From the NCBI GenBank assembly GCA_009926295.1, contig RFPF01000171.1, positions 1 to 6,659 on the forward strand: a stretch of 6,659 bases of DNA. The letters run 5' to 3'. Numbering within the stretch: position 1 is the stretch's first letter; each line of letters starts with the position of its first letter. The notes beneath the pieces were generated by a model. That model was not told the origin of the DNA. It made no database searches and saw only the letters and a list, made by a program, of their open reading frames with translations. Source of the DNA: Planctomycetia bacterium. GTDB lineage: Bacteria; Planctomycetota; Planctomycetia; Pirellulales; UBA1268. Shown in pieces: positions 1 through 5,724 of the stretch. The position numbers and the translations under genes were made by a program.

Positions 1-66
1 CGCAGCGAGCCGATGGGCGTGCAGCCGATCCAGGAGAGGTTTCCGGAGGCGGCAGCGGCGGGATGA
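1..66 (+). CDS. C-terminal end of an unidentified upstream gene (partial)
   Basis: Reading frame 1 is open from the left edge to a TGA at 64-66, giving 21 residues that end FPEAAAAG. Eighteen of the 21 sense codons end in G or C, matching the codon use of the certain genes downstream. This is the main reason to treat it as a real gene end rather than chance. The tail is alanine-rich and shows no domain. Nothing identifies the product. In GC-rich DNA a 66-base open frame is not strong evidence by itself, and a gene on the other strand cannot be excluded. Confidence 0.45.
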   Translation, partial: RSEPMGVQPIQERFPEAAAAG

Positions 67-110
67 CGTGCGGCGATCCTTGCCGGCGCTGCGGGCTTTC
101 GTGCGGTGAT
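67..110. repeat. Imperfect 11-bp direct repeat upstream of rlmKL
   Basis: CGTGCGGCGAT at 67-77 recurs as CGTGCGGTGAT at 100-110, with one mismatch in 11 and starts 33 bp apart, close to three helical turns. Both copies are followed by pyrimidines running into T's. The second copy directly abuts the candidate -35 of the rlmKL promoter. A regulator site is possible, but two short copies in GC-rich DNA may be coincidence. Confidence 0.25.
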
Positions 111-112
111 TT

Positions 113-142
113 TTCAGAACGCACCGACTGCTGTCGTACACT
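113..142 (+). promoter_or_regulatory. Candidate promoter for rlmKL, giving a leaderless or near-leaderless mRNA
   Basis: TTCAGA at 113-118 (4 of 6 to TTGACA) and TACACT at 137-142 (4 of 6 to TATAAT) are separated by 18 bp, with a T-run at 110-114 at the upstream edge. The -10 box ends only 6 bases before the ATG at 149, so transcription would begin at or next to the start codon. No purine-rich Shine-Dalgarno sequence lies in front of that ATG. Spacer length and distance to the ATG closely match the livK promoter in this window, which strengthens an otherwise weak match. Confidence 0.4.
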
Positions 143-148
143 CGTGTC

Positions 149-2404
149 ATGCCCGCCCCGTTTCCGTCCGCTCCTCCTCCGCCGCGGCCGCTGCCCGCGC
201 CCGTGCTCGACGACCCGCCTCGGCTCACGGCCCGCACGCTCGAAGGGCTCGAGTGGCTGCTCGCGCGGGAGCTGGAGGCCGTCGGGGCGATCGACCTGAG
301 GATCGGCCGGCGGACGATCGAGTTTTCGGCTCCGCCGGGAGCAGAGAAGGAGACGCTCTACCGCGCGGTGCTCGAATCGCGGACGGCGATCCGCGTGCTC
401 GAACCGCTCGGGCGGTTCCGGGTCGATTCGCCCGAGTCGCTCTACCGGGCCCTTGGCGACATCGATTGGACCGAGCAGCTGAAGACGTCCGACACACTGC
501 GGGTCGATGCCGCGATCCACGACACCTTCACGACGCACTCGCTCTACGCGGCGCAGATCGTGAAGGACGCCGTCGTGGACCAACTGCGGACGCCGAGCGG
601 GAAGCGGCCGAGCGTGCAACTGCGCGGGGCCACGCTCCGGCTCGCGCTCCATCTCGTGGGTGATGTCGCCACGATGTTTCGCGATGCCGCCGGCCGGTCG
701 CTGCATCAGCGCGGCTGGCGGATGGGCGAGGTGGAGGCGCCGCTCTCGGAGGTGCTCGCGGCGGGAATCCTCGGGATCGCCGGCTGGTGGCGTCCGGGCG
801 AGGATGCCGCGACGAGCGGCGAACCAGTGCTCGATCCCATGTGCGGTTCGGGCACGTTCGTGATCGAGTCCGCGACGATCGCCGCGGGAATGGCGCCCGG
901 GCTGTGGCGGGCGCGGCGGAAGGCCCACGGCTTCTTCCGGTTTCGCGACTGTGATAAGGCGCTTTGCGAACGGCTCGTCGCGGACCTTGAAGCCCGGGTC
1001 ATCGAGCCAGCCGGCGCATTCCGCGCCAGCGATCTCGACCCGAAGGCGGTCGAGGCCGCGCGGGCCTGTGCCGAGGCCGCGGGCGTGGCGAACAGCGTCG
1101 CGATCGCCCAGCACCATTTCGAGGAGGTGCGGCCGGAAGGCCCGCCCGGCCTCGTCGTCACGAACCCACCCTACGGCGAGCGGCTCGCGCTCCCGCGGGC
1201 GGGTGCGCTCTTTCGTCGGCTCGGCGACTGGCTCGTGCAGCATTGCGGCGGCTGGCGGGCGGCTGTTCTCGCCCCCGACACGCCCGCGGCGGGCCAGCTC
1301 GGCCTCCGTCCCGCGCACCGGGTCGCACTCCTGAACGGCCCGATCGCCTGCCGGCTGCTCGAGGTCGGGATCCGGGAACGTTCTCATGTGGAAGCCCCGG
1401 GCGAGACCGAGGGGAAACCAGTTCGCATCCACGGTGGCTCACGGCCCATCGAAGATCAGCTCGGCGACTTTCGTCGCCGCCTTGCGAAGCGGTTCAAGCA
1501 TCTCGCGAAGTGGGCCCGGCGGCAGGGGATCGAGGCGTTTCGGATCTACGATCGCGACATTCCCGAGATTCCGCTCGTCATCGATTGGTACGCCGGATGG
1601 CTGCATGCCGCCGAGTACGAGCGGCCGCACGACCGCACCGAGATCGAGCACGACGTGTGGCTCGACAAGATGATCGAGGCGGCGGCCCTCGAGCTCGGCG
1701 TGCCCGTGAGTCAGACGTTTCTCAAGGTGCGGAAGCGGCAGCGGTCCGGCGGGCAGTATGAGAAGGTGGGGGAACGGCAGGCGATCGTCGCCGTGCACGA
1801 AGCGGGTCTCGAGTTCGAGGTGAATCTCTCCGACTACCTCGACACGGGGCTCTTTCTGGACCACCGCCAGACGCGGGCGCTGGTTCGCGGCGAGGCGGAA
1901 GGAAAGCGATTCCTCAACCTCTTCTGCTACACGGGCAGTTTCTCCGTGTATGCCGCAGCCGGGGGGGCCGCGGAGACGACGAGCGTCGACCTCTCCAACA
2001 CCTACCTCGAGTGGACGCGGACGAACCTCTCGAATAACGGCTTCAAGGACGCGGGCCGGCACAGGACCGTGCGCGACGAGGCCAGGGCGTTTCTCGAGCA
2101 CCGGGCGAAGCGGGGCGAGCCGCCGTTCGACCTCGTGGTCTGCGACCCGCCCACGTTCTCGCGGTCGGCGAAGAGCGAAGTGCCGTGGGACGTGGAGCGC
2201 GACCACGCCGACCTGCTCGGCCTCGTCGCGAAAAATCTCGTGCCCGGCGGCGTCGCGTACTTCTCGACGAACTTCCGCCGGTTTCATCTCGCGGAGGAGC
2301 CGCTCACGCCGCTCTTCACGATCCGCGAGATCACGCGGCAGACGATCCCCGAAGACTTCCGCAACGACCGCATCCACCGCGCGTGGCGGCTGGTGAAGAC
2401 CTGA
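149..2404 (+). CDS. rlmKL: Bifunctional 23S rRNA guanine methyltransferase RlmKL (RlmL-RlmK fusion)
   Basis: 751-residue cytoplasmic enzyme with two SAM-dependent methyltransferase domains. In the characterised E. coli protein the N-terminal half makes m2G2445 and the C-terminal half makes m7G2069 of 23S rRNA, both near the peptidyl transferase region. Domains in order: a proline-rich tail (1-24), a THUMP RNA-binding region (about 27-165), and an RlmL/UPF0020 methyltransferase with SAM motif LDPMCGSGTF (228-237) and catalytic NPPYGER (339-345). A linker (about 410-430) follows, then the RlmK domain with FLNLFCYTGSFSV (588-600) and DPPTFSRS (666-673). Both active-site motifs are intact. E. coli RlmL is about 702 residues, so this one is slightly long, partly from its N-terminal tail. 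The ATG at 149 lacks a Shine-Dalgarno sequence but follows a candidate leaderless promoter. No in-frame ATG offers a better start before the THUMP region. It appears monocistronic and unrelated in function to the transporter downstream. Confidence 0.95.
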   Translation: MPAPFPSAPPPPRPLPAPVLDDPPRLTARTLEGLEWLLARELEAVGAIDLRIGRRTIEFSAPPGAEKETLYRAVLESRTAIRVLEPLGRFRVDSPESLYRALGDIDWTEQLKTSDTLRVDAAIHDTFTTHSLYAAQIVKDAVVDQLRTPSGKRPSVQLRGATLRLALHLVGDVATMFRDAAGRSLHQRGWRMGEVEAPLSEVLAAGILGIAGWWRPGEDAATSGEPVLDPMCGSGTFVIESATIAAGMAPGLWRARRKAHGFFRFRDCDKALCERLVADLEARVIEPAGAFRASDLDPKAVEAARACAEAAGVANSVAIAQHHFEEVRPEGPPGLVVTNPPYGERLALPRAGALFRRLGDWLVQHCGGWRAAVLAPDTPAAGQLGLRPAHRVALLNGPIACRLLEVGIRERSHVEAPGETEGKPVRIHGGSRPIEDQLGDFRRRLAKRFKHLAKWARRQGIEAFRIYDRDIPEIPLVIDWYAGWLHAAEYERPHDRTEIEHDVWLDKMIEAAALELGVPVSQTFLKVRKRQRSGGQYEKVGERQAIVAVHEAGLEFEVNLSDYLDTGLFLDHRQTRALVRGEAEGKRFLNLFCYTGSFSVYAAAGGAAETTSVDLSNTYLEWTRTNLSNNGFKDAGRHRTVRDEARAFLEHRAKRGEPPFDLVVCDPPTFSRSAKSEVPWDVERDHADLLGLVAKNLVPGGVAYFSTNFRRFHLAEEPLTPLFTIREITRQTIPEDFRNDRIHRAWRLVKT

Positions 2405-2409
2405 GTGGT

Positions 2410-2439
2410 TTGACCGGATGTTGTCGACGGTCTTACATT
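2410..2439 (+). promoter_or_regulatory. Promoter of the liv operon, apparently leaderless at livK
   Basis: TTGACC at 2410-2415 (5 of 6 to consensus) and TACATT at 2434-2439 (4 of 6) are separated by 18 bp, in the 42-base gap between rlmKL and livK. The -10 ends 7 bases before the livK ATG at 2447. The predicted transcript therefore starts at or next to the AUG, and no Shine-Dalgarno sequence is present. GACCG (2412-2416) and CGGTC (2428-2432) form an inverted repeat with an 11-bp spacer lying between and overlapping the promoter elements. It could be an operator, but the half-sites are short. Confidence 0.6.
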
Positions 2440-2446
2440 CACACGC

Positions 2447-3673
2447 ATGGCCGCCCGGATTGCAGCACCGTTTCTCTTCGCGGCGCTGATCGTGCTCGCC
2501 GGCTGCCGGCCGGCGGATCCTTCGCTCGTGAAGATCGTGTCGAGCCTGCCGCGGACGGGCTCCGCCAAGCAGCAGTCCGACACGATCGTCGGTGGCATCA
2601 GGATGGCGATCGAGGAGGCGGGGGGCCAGGCCGGGCCGTTTCGCGTCGAATACCTCGATCTCGACGACTCCACCGCCGCGGCGGGGCAGTGGACGAGCGA
2701 GGCGGAGGCCGCCAACGCGCGGAGGGCCCTCCAGGATCCCGACGTCGTCGCCTACATCGGTACGTTCAACTCCGGCGCCGCGAAGGTCTCGATGCCGATC
2801 TTGAACCTCGGCGACCTGCTCATGGTATCGCCGGCCAACACGGCGGTCGGTCTCACCAAGCCCGGCCTCGGCGCGCCCGGCGAGCCGGGTGTCTACCGGC
2901 CCACCGGCCGGCTCAACTACACCCGCGTCGTCCCCGCCGACGACCTTCAGGGCCCGCTTTCGGCCGACTGGGCCCGGAGGCGTGGCGTGAAGAAGGTGTA
3001 CATCCTCGACGACAACGAGGTGTACGGCAAGGGCATCGCCGACCTCTTCGACGAGCGCTGTCGCGAGATCGGCATCGAGGTGCTCGGTCACGACTCGATC
3101 GACGCGAAGGCGCAGGAGTTCAAGTCGTTGATGGCGAGTGTCAAGGCCGCGAGGCCCGACCTCGTCTACTTCGGCGGCACCACGCAGAGCAAGGGCGGCC
3201 AGCTCGCGAAGGACATGGCCAGCGCGGGCATCCATGCAATGCTCATGGTGCCCGACGGCTGCCGCGAGCAGGTGTTCATCGACTCGGCCGGCGCGGCCAA
3301 CCTCGAGGGGCGGTGCTTCGTGACGTTCGGCGGGCTGCCGCCGGAGAAGCTCACGGGCAAGGGAGCCGAGTTCGTGGACCGGTACCGGAAGAAGCACGGC
3401 GAGCTGCCCGAGGCCTACGCCGTCTACGGCTACGAGGCGGCCTGCGTGGCGCTCGAGGCGATTCGCAACGCGGGCGTGAAGGACCGCCGGGCGATCTCCG
3501 ACGCGGCACTCGCGCTCAAGGACTTCGACGGCGCCCTCGGCCGCTGGGGCTTCGACGACAACGGCGACACGACGATGCAGACGCTCACCGTGAGCGTCGT
3601 GAAAGGGGGCAAATTCGAGTTCGAGGAGATCCTCGACGCGAGTGCCGTGGGCGAGGCGTCGCCGGTGCGGTAA
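2447..3673 (+). CDS. livK: Branched-chain amino acid type ABC transporter substrate-binding lipoprotein (LivK family)
   Basis: 408-residue type I periplasmic binding protein of the Peripla_BP_6 / Liv family, which delivers a ligand to the LivHM permease. Residues 1-19 form a lipoprotein signal peptide (R4, then a hydrophobic core), with lipobox LAGC at 17-20. C20 would be lipidated and the protein anchored outside the cytoplasmic membrane. Family landmarks include YIGTFNSGAA (103-112), SPANT (128-132), VPADDLQG (162-169) and DDNEVYGKG (188-196). By motif alignment with E. coli LIV-binding protein, S109 and A130/T132 match the residues that bind the ligand carboxylate. D270 in VPDGC sits where Glu226 contacts the amino group. 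An amino-acid-like ligand is therefore likely, but which one cannot be read. The gene opens the operon, 63 bp upstream of livH. The ATG is chosen because it alone gives a proper lipoprotein signal and follows a promoter. Confidence 0.93.
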   Translation: MAARIAAPFLFAALIVLAGCRPADPSLVKIVSSLPRTGSAKQQSDTIVGGIRMAIEEAGGQAGPFRVEYLDLDDSTAAAGQWTSEAEAANARRALQDPDVVAYIGTFNSGAAKVSMPILNLGDLLMVSPANTAVGLTKPGLGAPGEPGVYRPTGRLNYTRVVPADDLQGPLSADWARRRGVKKVYILDDNEVYGKGIADLFDERCREIGIEVLGHDSIDAKAQEFKSLMASVKAARPDLVYFGGTTQSKGGQLAKDMASAGIHAMLMVPDGCREQVFIDSAGAANLEGRCFVTFGGLPPEKLTGKGAEFVDRYRKKHGELPEAYAVYGYEAACVALEAIRNAGVKDRRAISDAALALKDFDGALGRWGFDDNGDTTMQTLTVSVVKGGKFEFEEILDASAVGEASPVR

Positions 3674-3687
3674 AAAATTGCCTTCCG

Positions 3688-3702
3688 GCCGCCGTGGGCG
3701 GC
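3688..3702 (+). promoter_or_regulatory. GC-rich mRNA hairpin between livK and livH
   Basis: GCCGCC (3688-3693) and GGCGGC (3697-3702) form a perfect 6-bp all-GC stem with a GTG loop, 15 bases after the livK stop. No T-run follows, so it does not look like an intrinsic terminator. In transporter operons such hairpins after the binding-protein gene often protect the upstream mRNA from 3' exonucleases or cause partial termination, raising the binding protein above the permease. That role is inferred here from position. Confidence 0.45.
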
Positions 3703-3736
3703 ACGAGCGAGTCCGTCCCCCGACGAGCGAGCCGCG

Positions 3737-4672
3737 TTGCAGTTCTTCCTCCAGCAGTGCCTGATCGGGCTGACCAACGGCGCGCTGATCGCGCTGGTGG
3801 CCCTCGGCTACACGATGGTCTACGGGATCATCGGCCTGATCAACTTCGCCCACGGCGACCTGATCATGCTCGGGGCGTGCCTGGCGCTCTCGCTCGTGGC
3901 TGCGCTCGGGCTCGGGCTGGGCGACCCGGGCGGAATGGCCGCAGCCGGCCCCGTGGGCACGTGGCTGGGCATCGCCCTGCTCGTCGGCTTGTGCGGCCTG
4001 TTCTGCGGCGGGCTGAACGTGGCCGTGGATCGCATCGTCTACAAGCCGTTGCGAACCGCCCCCAAACTGGCGCCGCTCGTGTCGGCGATCGGCGTCTCCT
4101 TCATCTTCATGAACGTCGGGCTGTTCTGGCTCGGGCCGGCCGACCGGTCGTTTCCCGAACTGCTCCCCGCCGCGAACCTCCTGCCCGGAGACGGGTTGCA
4201 GTTCACGTGGAAGGATCTGCTCGTCGTCCTCATCGTCGGGCCCCTCATGCTCGCGCTGTCGCTGTTGGTCCGGGGCACCAGGCTCGGCAAGGCGATGCGG
4301 GCGGTGGCGCAGGATCCGACCGCGGCCACGCTCGTGGGCATCGACGTCGACCGCGTGATCGCGGCCACGTTCTTCATCGGCGGCTTTCTCGGCGGTGCCG
4401 CGAGCGTGATCTACGGCCTCTACATCAACACCATCGGCTTCCAGATGGGGTTTCAGAACGGGCTCTACGCGTTCACCGCCGCGGTGCTCGGCGGGATCGG
4501 CAGCATTCCCGGGGCGGTCGTGGGCGGGATCGTGATCGGCCTCGTGCGGGCGCTGTCGAGCGCGTATGTCGGCGAACGCTGGACCGGAGCGATCGTGTTC
4601 GCGATCCTGATCGTGATCCTCGTGTTCCGCCCCGAGGGGCTGCTCGGCCGGCGGACGAAGGAGAAGGTCTGA
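3737..4672 (+). CDS. livH: Branched-chain amino acid type ABC transporter permease LivH
   Basis: 311-residue integral membrane permease that pairs with LivM to form the translocation channel. The N-terminus QFFLQQCLIGLTNGAL and the motif GYTMVYGIIGLINFAHGD (24-41) are characteristic of LivH. Several hydrophobic segments are visible, roughly 10-35, 43-62, 76-97, 113-133, 160-178, 208-230, 244-272 and 282-297. The cytoplasmic coupling loop that contacts the ATPases is RGTRLGKAMRAVAQDP (179-194) and following. The C-terminus FRPEGLLGRR (297-306) is also typical. The start is TTG: no ATG or GTG occurs in frame between the livK stop and here, and the next ATG (residue 27) would delete conserved sequence. 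Only a weak GAGCGA element (3725-3730) stands in for a ribosome binding site. The stop overlaps livM as TGATG, indicating translational coupling. Confidence 0.93.
   Translation: MQFFLQQCLIGLTNGALIALVALGYTMVYGIIGLINFAHGDLIMLGACLALSLVAALGLGLGDPGGMAAAGPVGTWLGIALLVGLCGLFCGGLNVAVDRIVYKPLRTAPKLAPLVSAIGVSFIFMNVGLFWLGPADRSFPELLPAANLLPGDGLQFTWKDLLVVLIVGPLMLALSLLVRGTRLGKAMRAVAQDPTAATLVGIDVDRVIAATFFIGGFLGGAASVIYGLYINTIGFQMGFQNGLYAFTAAVLGGIGSIPGAVVGGIVIGLVRALSSAYVGERWTGAIVFAILIVILVFRPEGLLGRRTKEKV
4658..4663 (+). promoter_or_regulatory. Shine-Dalgarno sequence for livM
   Basis: AAGGAG lies 8 bases before the livM ATG at 4672, inside the last codons of livH. It is the strongest ribosome binding site in the window and contrasts with the absence of one at rlmKL and livK. 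This supports leaderless initiation for first genes and Shine-Dalgarno-led, coupled initiation inside the operon. Confidence 0.75.
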
Positions 4673-5724
4673 TGCGGGAGTTCGTCCGCGAACGCTGGGA
4701 TCTGGTCGCGCTGGTCGTGCTCGCGGCGGCCCCGCTGGTGTTGCCCGCTCTGGGCGGCGCGCTCGGCGGGCAGGTGACCACGCTCTTCATCTACTGCATC
4801 CTCGCGCTCGGCCTGAACGTCATGGTGGGCTACACGGGCCTCGTGCACCTCGGCATCGCGGCGTTCTTCGGGATCGGAGCCTACATGATGGCGATCCTCA
4901 CGGTGCCGATGTATCCCTTTCAGCTCGGCTGGCTGGCGGCCGCCATCGTGAGCGTGCTCGTCGCCGCGGGCATCGGCCTGGCGCTGGGCGCCCCCACGCT
5001 GCGGCTGCGGGGCGACTACCTGGCAATCGTGACGCTCGGATTCGGCGAGGTGGTGAAGGTGACGCTGCGCAACCTGGAGCAGATCACCGGCGGAATGAAG
5101 GGGCTCAATCCCGTGCCCCCGCCGGGGGCGGGCGTGAAGATCGGCCCGCTCGACCTCGGCCTCGCATTCGCGGTCGACCCCCGCTGGTTCTACTACCTCG
5201 CTCTGGCCGCCCTGGCGGGCGTCGTGGTCGCGATGCGGAGACTCGAGCACTCGCGCCTCGGCCGGGCATGGGTCGCGGTGCGCGAGGACGAGCTCGCCGC
5301 CTCCGCGATGGGCATCTCGGCCACGAGGGTCAAACTCTCGGCGTTCGCGATGTCGTCGGCCGTGGCGGGCCTGGCGGGCTGTCTCTACGCCGGGAGCCTC
5401 TCCACGACGGCCGACCCCAACGCCTACGACTTCAGCCGCTCGATCATGGTGCTGTGCGCGGTGATCCTCGGAGGGCTGGGCAGCATCCCAGGCACGCTCC
5501 TCGGCGTGGCGATCCTCGTCGGCTTCGACACGGTGCTCGCGCCGTGGGCCGACTCCTGGATCCAGCAGTGGAACGTCAACCCGTCCGGTTCCAGCCTGCT
5601 GTCGTTCAGCGGCTGGCGGCTCGCGATCTTCGGCCTGGCGCTCGTGCTCGTGATGCGCTACCGACCCGAGGGGCTCGTGCCGTCACGACGGCTGGCAGCC
5701 GAGTTGCACGAGGCCCATCCATGA
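4672..5724 (+). CDS. livM: Branched-chain amino acid type ABC transporter permease LivM
   Basis: 350-residue integral membrane permease, partner of LivH. Landmarks are LGLNVMVGYTGLVHLGIAAF (46-65), LRLRGDYLAIVTLGFGEV (110-127) and the extracytoplasmic QITGGMKGL (137-145), equivalent to the family's LTGGxxGI. The cytoplasmic coupling loop LGRAWVAVREDELAASAMGI (196-215) contacts the ATPase subunits, and the C-terminus YRPEGLVPS (330-338) is typical. Hydrophobic segments lie at about 10-30, 35-54, 58-78, 85-107, 115-132, 172-188, 223-242, 256-290 and 313-328. The ATG at 4672 overlaps the livH stop by one base and has a good Shine-Dalgarno sequence. The gene ends in an ATGA overlap with livG. Length and motifs look complete. 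Confidence 0.93.
   Translation: MREFVRERWDLVALVVLAAAPLVLPALGGALGGQVTTLFIYCILALGLNVMVGYTGLVHLGIAAFFGIGAYMMAILTVPMYPFQLGWLAAAIVSVLVAAGIGLALGAPTLRLRGDYLAIVTLGFGEVVKVTLRNLEQITGGMKGLNPVPPPGAGVKIGPLDLGLAFAVDPRWFYYLALAALAGVVVAMRRLEHSRLGRAWVAVREDELAASAMGISATRVKLSAFAMSSAVAGLAGCLYAGSLSTTADPNAYDFSRSIMVLCAVILGGLGSIPGTLLGVAILVGFDTVLAPWADSWIQQWNVNPSGSSLLSFSGWRLAIFGLALVLVMRYRPEGLVPSRRLAAELHEAHP
5710..5713 (+). promoter_or_regulatory. Short Shine-Dalgarno-like GAGG before livG
   Basis: GAGG sits 7 bases before the ATG at 5721, within the final codons of livM. With the ATGA overlap it favours 5721 as the livG start over the in-frame ATGs at 5745 and 5778. Those would shorten the unusual 27-residue N-terminal extension without touching the ATPase core. 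Confidence 0.5.

Noticed and set aside
706..1161. A 151-codon - strand open frame inside rlmKL
   Set aside because: It is a shadow of the RlmL methyltransferase domain, Ser/Arg/Pro-rich, with no motif or ribosome binding site of note.
3688..3702. The hairpin as a rho-independent terminator of livK
   Set aside because: The stem is only 6 bp and no T-run follows. The downstream genes clearly belong to the same transporter and no new promoter is seen before livH.
1439..3853. An 804-codon open frame on the - strand spanning the rlmKL/livK junction
   Set aside because: It lies antisense to three well-identified genes and is full of Arg, His, Glu and Val in no recognisable pattern. Long antisense frames are expected opposite genes with G/C-rich third positions. 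No domain or motif is visible.
2185..4671. A long + strand open frame running upstream of livM in its frame, out of phase with rlmKL and livH
   Set aside because: Its translation before 4672 is Arg/Gly/Ala-rich shadow sequence over certain genes. Only the part from the ATG at 4672 is LivM.
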